Below are positions 54,731 through 63,622 of a stretch of DNA of 64,000 nt, one piece after another. The first letter of the stretch is position 1. The number at the start of each line of letters is the position of its first letter. The position numbers were made by a program, and so were the translations under genes. Under the pieces are notes generated by a model. That model was not told where the DNA came from. It was given only the letters and a program-made list of their open reading frames with translations, and did no database searches. This stretch comes from Corynebacterium accolens (GTDB lineage: Bacteria; Actinomycetota; Actinomycetes; Mycobacteriales; Mycobacteriaceae), in contig NZ_CP046605.1 of NCBI RefSeq assembly GCF_023520795.1, positions 1,843,438 to 1,907,437 of the forward strand, given 5' to 3'.

Positions 54731-55696
54731 TCAGCCTATGGTGGACTCTGGCCAACTAGTTGCTCCATTTCGAGCATCCCAATGCCGCTTTACATCTGCT
54801 GCCGTTAGTGTTGTTGGATATACGGCTGCGAAAGCCATAAACCCTAAAAAGTTGTCATCAAAGCTAGGCTCCGGCCATGCGTAATTACCGCCACTATAAC
54901 CGTAACGGATATAGCCCCTATTACGCGGCATCTGATAAAGCCCAGAGGTAGATGTGGAAAACACCTCTGGTTTGCCATCTAAATAGATTCCCATTTCACG
55001 GGTACGGGAATTCCACGTTGTTACTACTTGATGCCACTGACCATCGTCTACACGGGAGAGACTTGCCAACTGGTCTGTACTTGTATTTGCTGATTGCGAT
55101 TCCCTTACTTGAAAGGCCACAGTTCCATCGTGCAATACTTGGACTCGCCACGACGGATTTGTGGAATTGCCGTGTAGCGAGTCAACGACAATGGTTCCCT
55201 GTGGACGCTGGGTATTTATCCAGGTTTCGGTGGTGAATTGCTGCGGCATGGTGACCGGGTAATTAGCAGTGATCGTGTTCCTTACTGAAGAACCACCACC
55301 AGGGCTATTCCCGCCGGGGAAGTAGGAATGTTTATTTACCCCCACGCACGGCTCACTGCTCGCTTGAACGGTACCGTTGTAGTCCCAATTTCTATTTGGT
55401 TGAATTGCTTGACCATTATCTTGCTTCCACACCCGGTTGTTCAGCGAATCATTGGTGGCTTCAGAATAATCAGTATGAAAGTGGTACAGATACCCACCAT
55501 ATTTTTTGGTGGTTTCTTGCATCTCTGCATAGCAATTAAGCCCGCTCACGCCTTGAGCAGTGCCTACTGTATTGGCTTCATTAGAAATCCTAGCGCTCCA
55601 GCTGCCCATCGTCGGACGCAGACCAAGGGCCAAAACCATAATCATGATCGTTAGTGCTGCGGTCATCAGCACTGGGATTCGCTCTCTTCTAAGCAT
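54731..55696 (-). CDS. Exported LamG/concanavalin-like surface protein with SipW-type signal
   Basis: A 321-residue secreted protein. The hydrophobic signal (residues 7-26) is followed by WSARISNEANTVGTA at 33-47, the same pattern as YSAQITNDGNTAGTG in the small protein encoded upstream (56669-57289). A LamG-like beta-sandwich covers about residues 135-310 (TIVVDSLHGNS, WHQVVTTWNSRTREMGIYLDG). It starts 8 bp inside the signal peptidase gene. LamG domains bind sugars or proteins, so an adhesin or matrix part is likely. Codon use is A+T-richer than flanking genes. Confidence 0.82.
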   Translation of the reverse strand: MLRRERIPVLMTAALTIMIMVLALGLRPTMGSWSARISNEANTVGTAQGVSGLNCYAEMQETTKKYGGYLYHFHTDYSEATNDSLNNRVWKQDNGQAIQPNRNWDYNGTVQASSEPCVGVNKHSYFPGGNSPGGGSSVRNTITANYPVTMPQQFTTETWINTQRPQGTIVVDSLHGNSTNPSWRVQVLHDGTVAFQVRESQSANTSTDQLASLSRVDDGQWHQVVTTWNSRTREMGIYLDGKPEVFSTSTSGLYQMPRNRGYIRYGYSGGNYAWPEPSFDDNFLGFMAFAAVYPTTLTAADVKRHWDARNGATSWPESTIG

Positions 55697-56579
55697 CTCG
55701 ACCCACCGCCGAGAATTCTGTCGTGGTCGAAGTAGAATCTTGCTGAGCTTCTTCTCTTAACGCGCGACGATATTGTAGGTAGAACCAGATAAATGGAGAA
55801 ATAACCAAACCAAGTAGGCCCACAGCCCATGGCCAAGTCAGAACAGGCCGGGGCTGAAAAACAAAGTCACCTTTGTCATTGGGTTCGTAATCTATCGCCG
55901 TTGCATCCGAACCGGTAGGGGTCATTACGTCTGAATCTTCTCCCCCACCATCGCCCAGTGGTACGACCTTGACTGGTAAAAGCCCAGTAGATACAACATG
56001 CGCTTCCGCGTAGGCATCCTCACCGCTGCCATTGATGTGCATGCCGAGCAGGCTAGCTCCGAGCAATGGGCGAATGATGATGATTCCAATGGCTAACCCC
56101 AAAAACACGCCGGTGTGCCTGTAGCGCCTGCGATGCAATTCATCTTCTACGCGTAATGACGCTACGAACATTAGGAGCCAGCCAACGGCCATGATGCCGA
56201 GAATTCGAAGTCCCCAACCCAATGCTGGGCTCGAAAAAATAACCTTACCTTCAAGGTTGTCATCAGTAGCCGCCGCGGCATCTGGCGCACCGTTAAGAAC
56301 GCCTTGCGTTATGGCAGATTGGTCCATCATTTCCACAACATTGTGCGTATGCGTAGTGTCATTAGCGCCCCGGACGGTAACCGTATCGCCCGTTTCCACA
56401 TCACGTATCGGTACCGGTTTGGTCACAGCCAAGGAGCCTACGGGGAGTTCGGTGCCCATCGAGGGGGTTGTTACGAAATGAGCACGGTACCCCGCCAAGA
56501 AAAATCCTGCACCGATTATGGAGAGCACTAAAACGACAACCGCCACAACGGTCGTGAGAATACGGCGGCGTGCCTGCAT
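55689..56579 (-). CDS. SipW-type (Ser-His) signal peptidase I
   Basis: A 296-residue membrane protein. The first span is followed by TTPSMGTELPVGSLAV, where Ser40 fits the S26 nucleophile. The general base is His79 in HNVVE instead of the lysine of ordinary bacterial signal peptidase I, as in SipW and the eukaryotic/archaeal enzyme. Three more spans follow (residues about 125-145, 160-185, 255-275) with an external loop between. ATG 56579 is preceded by GGAG at 8 nt; TTG 56612 is an alternative. It lies between two genes whose products share its expected cleavage motif. Confidence 0.82.
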   Translation of the reverse strand: MQARRRILTTVVAVVVLVLSIIGAGFFLAGYRAHFVTTPSMGTELPVGSLAVTKPVPIRDVETGDTVTVRGANDTTHTHNVVEMMDQSAITQGVLNGAPDAAAATDDNLEGKVIFSSPALGWGLRILGIMAVGWLLMFVASLRVEDELHRRRYRHTGVFLGLAIGIIIIRPLLGASLLGMHINGSGEDAYAEAHVVSTGLLPVKVVPLGDGGGEDSDVMTPTGSDATAIDYEPNDKGDFVFQPRPVLTWPWAVGLLGLVISPFIWFYLQYRRALREEAQQDSTSTTTEFSAVGRDA

Positions 56580-56668
56580 ATCATTAACTCCGGCGTTGTG
56601 GCGATGTTTCAAAATGTATCGTGCGGGGACTATCTCCCTTTACCCTGAATTACAAGAGGTAAATGCTT

Positions 56669-57289
56669 TTAGGCGGACAGCGTCCAGACCAGATTCTGCG
56701 AGATTTGCTGCCCCATAAGCGAAGTGTCCGTAGTCCCCTCTGGCAAGGTCACGGTGATTTCGAAATCCTTGGTCGCATCGACCTTCATAGGGGATTCGAT
56801 ATTTATAGTTTGACCGGACAATGCTGACGGTGACTGCTGGTTGGCCAAAGTCTGATCACCAGAGGTGACAGTCACCTGCAAAGCATCACAAAGCGAATTG
56901 GCGGACTCATTCTTTCCAGTTGCCGTGCAATCACCGAAGTTCAGAGTGAAGGCGGAGGCGTCAACCGAGCCAGTGTTCTTAAACTGTACAGTCGTAGTCT
57001 GAGAATCCCCTGGCACCATCTTCATATTGCCACCGTATTTATTGATGTCTGAAACGGCGATGGTGTTGTTATTTCCGGAGGCAGTATCTTGGGTCTTGGT
57101 GGGTTGACCATCAACGATCTCGGATTCCGACATGGTCAGCTTACCCGTGCCAGCAGTGTTCCCATCGTTTGTAATCTGGGCGGAGTAGGCGCCCAAGGTT
57201 CCAGCGGCAAGAGAGGCGATTAAAGCAACAGAGGCGACGGAGGCGGGAAGGACCCAACCCTTGCGGGTGCGCTTTTGAGATTCAGACAT
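56669..57289 (-). CDS. TasA/camelysin-like exported protein with SipW-type signal
   Basis: A 206-residue exported protein. A basic N-terminus and one hydrophobic stretch (residues 13-34) are followed by YSAQITNDGNTAGTG at 35-49. The rest is beta-rich and asparagine/threonine-rich (VPGDSQTTTVQFKNTGSVDASAF), as in TasA, camelysin and SipW-dependent exported proteins. There are two cysteines (DCTATG, SLCDAL) that could pair. AGGAG lies 7 nt before ATG 57289. First gene of the module; a fibre or matrix subunit is the leading guess. Confidence 0.8.
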   Translation of the reverse strand: MSESQKRTRKGWVLPASVASVALIASLAAGTLGAYSAQITNDGNTAGTGKLTMSESEIVDGQPTKTQDTASGNNNTIAVSDINKYGGNMKMVPGDSQTTTVQFKNTGSVDASAFTLNFGDCTATGKNESANSLCDALQVTVTSGDQTLANQQSPSALSGQTINIESPMKVDATKDFEITVTLPEGTTDTSLMGQQISQNLVWTLSA

Positions 57290-57314
57290 AGGGGTGCTCC
57301 TCATAGGAAAAGTA

Positions 57315-57346
57315 GTGATGCAATAAGGGCTGATTGCCCTGATCAC
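57315..57346 (-). promoter_or_regulatory. Hairpin in the leader of the TasA-like gene
   Basis: GTGAT at 57315-57319 pairs with ATCAC at 57342-57346, and AGGGC at 57326-57330 with GCCCT at 57336-57340 around TGATT. It lies about 15 nt upstream of the ribosome site in a leader of some 140 nt, so translational control is possible. Confidence 0.35.
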
Positions 57347-57434
57347 GAACACGCCTGGTGGCGGCACCCATACCCTTCACGGGCGAGGGAAAATCATGCT
57401 TCGCCTAGCAATACGGCGCGTCGTTGCTTTGTTG

Positions 57435-57464
57435 ATTTTACCGCCAGAATATAAAAGGAGTCAA
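57435..57464 (-). promoter_or_regulatory. Promoter of the SipW/TasA-like module
   Basis: On the minus strand TTGACT (57464-57459) and TAAAAT (57440-57435) are separated by 18 bp. This is close to the sigma-A consensus and gives a leader of about 140 nt. Confidence 0.6.
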
Positions 57465-57850
57465 CATCGTAAACACTGTGCTCAACCCCTCTGACACATA
57501 TTATGCAGTCGAGAAGCATCTAGTTCGCTTAACCTATTAACTAACTGATACGTTCAAAGCCATCAAAAGCCCCCTCTTGCTAGGTCCCACTCCCCCAAAG
57601 TGGGCAATACAGGACTCACAAAGATTGAATATGCAAAAATCTGCCGCATCGCACATTGTTGAGCGGATGAATCACCTGCACTGGAAAGGAAACTATTTTC
57701 TTTAATTTTCTTCTGGTTAAAGGCCTTATTGTCGACCTCAGAAGATTCATTCCCAAGCGTAGGACTGGTAGCACACCATACGCGCGCAACCCCGCCCCAT
57801 TCATCTGGGCCTCTCTACATTGACCCCTCTGAACTCAAGGAGCCCAAGAC

Positions 57851-57902
57851 AAAGAAAAATCCTCGATCCACTCTCACGTTTTGTGACAGTGGCTCGAGGA
57901 TT
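57851..57902 (-). terminator. Rho-independent terminator of rplU-rpmA
   Basis: AATCCTCGA at 57858-57866 pairs with TCGAGGATT at 57894-57902, with inner arms CCACT/AGTGG and TCAC/GTGA. On the minus strand it is followed by TTTCTTTG. It separates rpmA from the following module. Confidence 0.9.
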
Positions 57903-57920
57903 AAGTTCTTTGAGCAGAAG

Positions 57921-58199
57921 TTAAGCAGTAGCTTCTGCTGCAACCTCTTCAGCCGGGATGATGTTGACCATCCGGCGACCGCGCTTGATGCCAAACTTTA
58001 CGGAGCCAGCAGCAAGTGCGAACAAGGTGTCGTCGCCGCCGCGACCAACGTTCTCACCTGGGTGGAACTTGGTGCCGCGCTGACGCACGATGATCTCGCC
58101 GGCGTTAACCTGCTGACCACCGAAGCGCTTGACGCCGAGGCGCTTGGACTCGGAATCGCGACCGTTGCTGGAGCTGGAAGCACCCTTCTTGTGTGCCAT
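57921..58199 (-). CDS. rpmA: 50S ribosomal protein L27
   Basis: A 92-residue ribosomal protein near the peptidyl-transferase centre. [23 protein letters not shown] is the standard N-terminus. It has an alanine-glutamate-rich C-tail ([13 protein letters not shown]). It lies 43 bp after rplU with GGAGGG before the ATG. Confidence 0.98.
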   Translation of the reverse strand: MAHKKGASSSSNGRDSESKRLGVKRFGGQQVNAGEIIVRQRGTKFHPGENVGRGGDDTLFALAAGSVKFGIKRGRRMVNIIPAEEVAAEATA

Positions 58200-58242
58200 G
58201 TCGTTTCCCTCCTTCGGGGATGATTTACAGCCCGGTTAAGGC

Positions 58243-58548
58243 TTACTTGATACCGGTGATCTTCAAGGTGGTCAGAGGCTGGCGGTGACCCAGACGCCTC
58301 TTGTAACCAGTCTTGTTCTTGTACTTCAGGATATCAATCTTTGGACCTTTACCCTGTTCAACGATTTCCGCGGAAACAGAAACCTTCTCCAAGTCGGAAG
58401 CCTTGGACTTCACAGCGGCGCCATCGACGAGCAGAACCGGGGTGAGAGCCACGGCAGAGCCTGGCTCACCCTCGATCTTCTCGACCTTGACGAGGTCACC
58501 TTCAGCAACCTTGTACTGCTTGCCGCCGGTCTTGACGATCGCGTACAT
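58243..58548 (-). CDS. rplU: 50S ribosomal protein L21
   Basis: A 101-residue L21 protein ([34 protein letters not shown]). Normal length. It is first of the rplU-rpmA unit, with a leader of up to about 220 nt between rne and its start that may hold the L21 leader element; I see no clear fold to call. Confidence 0.98.
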   Translation of the reverse strand: MYAIVKTGGKQYKVAEGDLVKVEKIEGEPGSAVALTPVLLVDGAAVKSKASDLEKVSVSAEIVEQGKGPKIDILKYKNKTGYKRRLGHRQPLTTLKITGIK

Positions 58549-58772
58549 AGAGGGTTACCCCTTATCTAAACTCGCTCGGACACGGCATCCAGGCCGTCAT
58601 CCGAATGGACACTTACATATTGCGTTCAGACCTCGCGCGAACATGTCCGCAATCACCGGGCGGCAATTGTGGGCTGATCCAGCGCCGAGAGTTCTAAACA
58701 GCGACTGTCAAAGACTACCCCGCCGCGGGTACAAAATACAAACCACGCACTTCGTCCCCGCGTGGCGGTGCG

Positions 58773-61700
58773 CTAGGACGTAGACCGCCGTGCTACGCGG
58801 CGCTGCCGCCGGCCCGCATCCTTAGCTCCAGTCTGCGGGGTCTCCGGCGCGTTTGTAGACGCCTTTTCCCCAGCACGTTCCTGTCGCGCAGCTGCTGCCG
58901 GCGCCCCCGTCTTTTTCACCGCGCGCTTCTTCCCACGGCGAATAACCTTGGTCTCGGTCTGCGGGGCGCTAGCCTTCTGGGAATCCTTCTCCCCTTGAAC
59001 AGGTGTAGCCGAAGGCGTACCCGCGTTGTGCGAGGTGGCTTTATCCCTCGGGTTGGTACGCACCACGCGGCGCTTGCCGCGACGGCCTCCCTGTGCCGGG
59101 GAATTCTTCTTCCCGCCACTGATATTTTCGTGGCGCTGCTCCGCCGTCCGCGAGGAGTCCTCGCCCTTATCGCCGTGCTGCGCCTCCTGGGCGTTGGCCC
59201 GGTGCGAAGCCTGCACGGTAGCCCGGCGAGAGTTCGGCTGGGTGCGAACACTGCGGCGCCGGCCGCGCCCGCGTGCCTTGCCCCGGGACTGCTGCTGCTC
59301 GCCTTCCTGCTGGGCCACATCGTCACCGCGGGCCTTATCGGAGGAACTCGCGGATTCCGCCTGTTGTGGCTGGGCAAAATCCTCTGGGCGCGGGCGATTA
59401 TCGGAACGCGAATTCCCGCGTGTGCGGTGCTTGCGGCGCGGAGAGGCCTCAAACTCGGCTACTGCCTCCTCGTAGGTCTTCTCCGGCGCATCGGCAACTT
59501 CTGCCTTCTTTTCCTCAGCCTTTCCTTCAGCGGCCTGCTGGCGCTTGTTCGGCTGCTCCTGCGCGCGACGGGTCGCAGGCGAGGTCCGCGTTGCCCGGCG
59601 CGGCTTCTTGCCCCGCTGGGTGCGCTTCTTCTCCTTCGCCGGTGCTTCTCGGCCATCGGGCACATAGGAATTAAATTCCTGTACCTCATCGCTTTCGGCG
59701 GCGTTGTCCGCCGCGGCATAGGCGATGGCCTCGATTTCAGAGACCTCAGACTTCTTCTGCGCCCGGCGGCGCTTCTTCTGCTTGCCCTCGCTGCGGCCTC
59801 GGTCGTCGCGGTGTCCGCGGGCGTTATCGGCACGCTTCTGGGAATCCTTCTGCTCGGAGTCACCGGTCTCATCGTCTACGACGACATTGGCCACCAGCTC
59901 TTCCAGCGACGGTGACTGCTCGTCCTCGTTGCCGTAGAGCGGGGCGTCCGTCTTCTGGTACTTCTGCGGCTGGGACGTGGCATTCCTGCGGCCCTTGCGT
60001 CCCTTCTGCCCCTTCTTCTCCGCGCGCTCGTCCTCATCGTCGTGCTCGTGCATGACCACGGCAGCCGGATGCTGCTGGGGATCGTGCTCAGGCTTCTTGT
60101 GAGCCTTGGAGGAACCGTGCGAGTGGTGGCCGGAGTGGTTGTCTTCTGCTTCATCGACCGGGTACTCGTGGATGATGATGCCGCGGCCATGGCAGTGCTC
60201 GCATTCGGTGGAAAAGGTCTCTACCAGGCCGGTGCCCAAACGCTTGCGCGTCATTTGCACCAAGCCCAGGGAAGTAACCTCGGACACCTGGTGGCGCGTG
60301 CGGTCACGGCCCAAGGCCTCCTTCAGGCGCCGCAAAACCAGATCCTGGTTTTCCGGCAGCACCATGTCAATAAAGTCCACCACAATCATGCCGCCCAGAT
60401 CGCGCAGGCGCATTTGGCGCACGATTTCCTCGGCAGCCTCCAGGTTATTGCGGGTCACGGTCTCTTCCAGGTTGCCGCCGGAGCCGGTGAACTTGCCGGT
60501 GTTGACGTCGATGACGGTCATGGCCTCGGTGCGGTCGATGACCAAGGTGCCGCCAGAGGGCAGCCACACCTTGCGCGAGAGCGCCTTATGCAGCTGCTCA
60601 TCAATGCGGTAGGCGGCAAAGGCGTCTTGGCCGCCGTGGTCCTTCGGCTTATAGCGCACCACGCGGTCCGCAAGATCCGGGGCCATGGATTCCACGTAGG
60701 CATTGACCGTATTAAAGGACCGCTTCCCGTCCACGATCAGGCGGTGGAAATCTTCGTTGAAGAGGTCACGGACAACCTTGATGAGCATATTCGGCTCTTC
60801 ATAAAGCGTGACCGGTTTAGCGCCCTTAGAGGATTTTTCCTTCTTGGCCTGGGCGGAAATATCTTCCCACCGGTTATGCAGGCGCTGCACGTCGGTTGCG
60901 ATGGCCTCTTCGGGAACGTTTTCGGCAGCGGTGCGGATGATGGCGCCGCCATCGCCTGGCACCACGCGGCCCAAGATGTCTTTCAGGCGCTTGCGCTCCG
61001 GTGCCGGCAGCTTGCGTGAGATTCCGGCGCTGCGCCCGCCTGGAACGTAGACGAGGTAGCGCCCGGCCAAGGAAATCCGGGTGGTCAGTCGCGCACCCTT
61101 GTGGCCAATCGGATCCTTTGCCACCTGCACCAAAATCTGGTCGCCGGATTTCAGGGTATTTTCTACCTTCCGGGAGCGCCCGTGCAATTTGGTCTTGCGC
61201 CAGTCAATCTCGCCGGCATAGAGCACACCATTGCGGCCTTGGCCGATGTCCACAAATGCCGCCTCCATAGACGGCAAGACGTTTTGCACGCGGCCTAAGT
61301 AAATATTGCCAATGAGGGAGGCCTGGGACTCGGTGGTAACGAAGTGCTCGACCAAGAGGTCATCTTCAAGCACGCCAACCTGCGTGACGACGCCCGCGCC
61401 GTCCTCGCGCTGCTTATCGCGCACCACCATGGTGCGCTCCACGGCCTCGCGCCGCGCCAAAAATTCCGCCTGGGAGACGATGTGCTGGCGCTCGCGGCCC
61501 TTCTCGCGCAATTCTGCGCGGCGGCGCTTCTGTGCCTCGATGCGGGTGGAGCCACGGATAGCCTTGGGCTCATCGATAAGCTCCGGCTCCTTATCCGCCG
61601 CCTCCTTCTTGGAGCTCTCGTTCCCGCCGCGCCCGCGGGAGGTACCGCGGCGGCCGCGGCGGCGCTTGTCAGAACCCCCGCGCGCTGCCTTATTGCCTGC

Positions 61701-62630
61701 CTCGGCCTCGTCGGGTTCGGCGTCGTCGCTAGGCTCCGCCACATCAGCGGCTTCAGCGATCGCCGCCATGTCCGCGGCATCGTCCTCGCCAAGCTCGGCG
61801 GCATCCTGCTGTTGCGGCGGCATAAACAGCGGCGCGAAGTCATATGCGGCGGAATCGTCGTCCGTCTCCGCGCGCGGGACTATGCGCGGTGCATAGTAAT
61901 CATCGTCGAAGTCTTCGCCAGCCTCTGCCAGCACCTCATGCAGCTTCGCTGGATCCACGGTCCCGGTCGCTTCGCTCGCACCAGCAGCATCAGCGTCGGC
62001 AGGGGCATCATCTTCAGCGCGCGCGGGCGCGTTCGCCGGCTCAGGATCCGGCAGACGGTCCGGCGCCTGCTTTACATCCGGCAATGCGCTTTTTACCAGC
62101 GATGCATCGACCTTTTCCTCAATCTGGGAGATTTCATTGTCCACGTTCTTTCGCACGCGGTAGCGCAGGTTCTTTTCCTCTTCCGCATCGGCTGCGGTGT
62201 TGTCAGCCGGGGCGCTATCTGCCTCCGCGGCATCTGCCTGCGCTGGTTTTTTCTTTGCCGCGGGCGCGGACTTCTTCGTGGCCTTGCGGGTGCGCCGAGC
62301 CCGCTTGGTGGTCTTGGTCTTGCTCTCAGGCTTTGCTTCTGCCGGGCTCTCGTCCGCGATTGCAGGCTGCTCCGCATCCGAGCCCCCTTCATGGCGGGCT
62401 AGAGCAGCAAAAAGGTCGCCTGCTTCCGCGCGGGTAATGGAGCTCTGCGCGGTCTTGTTCAGGCCCATGTCCTTAAGCTGGGCCACCAGCTGGCGTGACG
62501 ATAAGCCGAGCTTTTTGGCCAAGGCATACACGCGGGTTTTATCTTTGAGCTCGCTCGGGTCTATGCGCTGGGCCAAAGCCGCGGCTGCCTGGAGGTTTTC
62601 AGTTGTTTCTTGAGAGTTCTGTGCCGCCAT
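58773..62630 (-). CDS. rne: Ribonuclease E/G with N-terminal IF-2N-like domain
   Basis: A 1285-residue endoribonuclease of RNA turnover and rRNA maturation. Residues about 32-80 (RVYALAKKLGLSSRQLVAQL) look like the N-terminal domain of IF-2. A long acidic/basic disordered part follows to about 380. The S1 domain is near 440-480 (LPSMEAAFVDIGQGRNGVL). DVNTGKF near 710 and the catalytic DFIDM near 750 complete the nuclease, with the zinc-link CEHC near 810. A 450-residue basic, disordered tail is a likely degradosome/RNA-binding arm. A tandem IF-2N plus RNase E layout is typical for corynebacteria. Confidence 0.95.
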   Translation of the reverse strand: MAAQNSQETTENLQAAAALAQRIDPSELKDKTRVYALAKKLGLSSRQLVAQLKDMGLNKTAQSSITRAEAGDLFAALARHEGGSDAEQPAIADESPAEAKPESKTKTTKRARRTRKATKKSAPAAKKKPAQADAAEADSAPADNTAADAEEEKNLRYRVRKNVDNEISQIEEKVDASLVKSALPDVKQAPDRLPDPEPANAPARAEDDAPADADAAGASEATGTVDPAKLHEVLAEAGEDFDDDYYAPRIVPRAETDDDSAAYDFAPLFMPPQQQDAAELGEDDAADMAAIAEAADVAEPSDDAEPDEAEAGNKAARGGSDKRRRGRRGTSRGRGGNESSKKEAADKEPELIDEPKAIRGSTRIEAQKRRRAELREKGRERQHIVSQAEFLARREAVERTMVVRDKQREDGAGVVTQVGVLEDDLLVEHFVTTESQASLIGNIYLGRVQNVLPSMEAAFVDIGQGRNGVLYAGEIDWRKTKLHGRSRKVENTLKSGDQILVQVAKDPIGHKGARLTTRISLAGRYLVYVPGGRSAGISRKLPAPERKRLKDILGRVVPGDGGAIIRTAAENVPEEAIATDVQRLHNRWEDISAQAKKEKSSKGAKPVTLYEEPNMLIKVVRDLFNEDFHRLIVDGKRSFNTVNAYVESMAPDLADRVVRYKPKDHGGQDAFAAYRIDEQLHKALSRKVWLPSGGTLVIDRTEAMTVIDVNTGKFTGSGGNLEETVTRNNLEAAEEIVRQMRLRDLGGMIVVDFIDMVLPENQDLVLRRLKEALGRDRTRHQVSEVTSLGLVQMTRKRLGTGLVETFSTECEHCHGRGIIIHEYPVDEAEDNHSGHHSHGSSKAHKKPEHDPQQHPAAVVMHEHDDEDERAEKKGQKGRKGRRNATSQPQKYQKTDAPLYGNEDEQSPSLEELVANVVVDDETGDSEQKDSQKRADNARGHRDDRGRSEGKQKKRRRAQKKSEVSEIEAIAYAAADNAAESDEVQEFNSYVPDGREAPAKEKKRTQRGKKPRRATRTSPATRRAQEQPNKRQQAAEGKAEEKKAEVADAPEKTYEEAVAEFEASPRRKHRTRGNSRSDNRPRPEDFAQPQQAESASSSDKARGDDVAQQEGEQQQSRGKARGRGRRRSVRTQPNSRRATVQASHRANAQEAQHGDKGEDSSRTAEQRHENISGGKKNSPAQGGRRGKRRVVRTNPRDKATSHNAGTPSATPVQGEKDSQKASAPQTETKVIRRGKKRAVKKTGAPAAAARQERAGEKASTNAPETPQTGAKDAGRRQRRVARRSTS

Positions 62631-62830
62631 TAGTTGGGCTTACTCCTGTACTTCGATTGTATGGTGCGTCGGCCACTCGGGCGCAGGCACAGCCCCAAAA
62701 AGGACCGCGCCGCTGCCGCACGAATAGCCACGATAAACGCACTGCGTTAAAGCTTGTAGGATTATGAAATTATGCGCGCGCTGCGCGTGAGTTCCATTGT
62801 GTCACAGAATCTTGGCGGGGCGAGCAGGCT

Positions 62831-63622
62831 GTGGGCGATGATACGTTTGAACTTATGGCAGAACTGGCACCACGTCCCGCCCGAACATTATCGCAGTACC
62901 GGCAGCGCAATGAGATTACGCCGAAAGAGGCGTGCTTATGCGGCGTTCCGGCCGGCTTTGCCCTCGGTTTTGCTCAAACGGGGGCCAGCTACATGCTGAT
63001 AGGCGCCGCCGTTTTTGCGGTCTTTGCAGTCATCGGATTAGTGCCCCTCATCCGCCACTATCCCCGCTCCATTGGGGCTAGCCAGGATATCTACCTCGAG
63101 GGCGATTACCCCGCCATTGCTTATTGGGCGCCAGTAATTCCAATTGCTCTACCGCTAGCCATGGCCCCGCTATCCGCGGCTGGCTGGTTGCCGGACATTT
63201 CCCTGGCCCCACCCGTGGAAGGTATCTTAACCGGCGCGGTGTCGGCGTTCGCACTCCCGCTGGGCTTGTGGGCCATGTTTTCCCAGTCCTTCCGCATTGG
63301 CCGCCGCCGCATGCAGCGCATCGTGGCTGAAGATCCCTTAGAAGGGGTCACGGATAGTGCCATGCAGCTTGCCGATGCCCACCTCGATATCCTCACCGCC
63401 CTCGTCACCGCCGGGGCCGTCCAGGGCAATACGACCACCACTAAGGCTTTGTCCCGCCTGATGCAGGTGGAGCTAGATCCCCTGTCCGATGCGCTCCAGG
63501 AACTAAAAAAGCATGGGCTAGTGAAGGTAGAAAATATTGGCCTGCGCTCGAAAATAGAAAGCTGGCGCATCACCCTCACCCCTACTGGAGTGCGGTGCCT
63601 GTATCAACTTGGCAGACGCTAA
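62831..63622 (+). CDS. Membrane protein with C-terminal winged-helix domain
   Basis: A 263-residue protein. Two hydrophobic blocks (residues about 45-75 and 95-155) give some four spans. The last 100 residues (ADAHLDILTALVTAGAVQGN...LSRLMQVELDPLSDALQELKKHGL) look like a winged-helix/MarR-like DNA-binding fold. A GTG at 62831 is used; ATG 62855 is an alternative. A membrane-bound transcription regulator is possible; the target is unknown. It is divergent from rne. Confidence 0.72.
   Translation: MGDDTFELMAELAPRPARTLSQYRQRNEITPKEACLCGVPAGFALGFAQTGASYMLIGAAVFAVFAVIGLVPLIRHYPRSIGASQDIYLEGDYPAIAYWAPVIPIALPLAMAPLSAAGWLPDISLAPPVEGILTGAVSAFALPLGLWAMFSQSFRIGRRRMQRIVAEDPLEGVTDSAMQLADAHLDILTALVTAGAVQGNTTTTKALSRLMQVELDPLSDALQELKKHGLVKVENIGLRSKIESWRITLTPTGVRCLYQLGRR

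Larger units (their letters stand above)
57290..57920. other. 631-bp A+T-rich non-coding region upstream of the SipW/TasA-like module
   Basis: It holds the module promoter and its 140-nt leader on the right of the TasA-like start, then about 390 bp without a supported gene, then the rpmA terminator at 57851-57902. A small inverted repeat (CCCACT ... AGTGGG) lies near 57585-57603. The 62-residue frame at 57616-57804 on the minus strand has no ribosome site or similarity and is not called. Confidence 0.6.

Noticed and set aside
57616-57804. 62-codon open frame on the minus strand
   Set aside because: No start signal, no similarity, and A+T-rich random-looking composition.
61344-62402. 352-codon open frame antisense to rne
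   Set aside because: Arises from the biased codons of the disordered RNase E region; no independent support.
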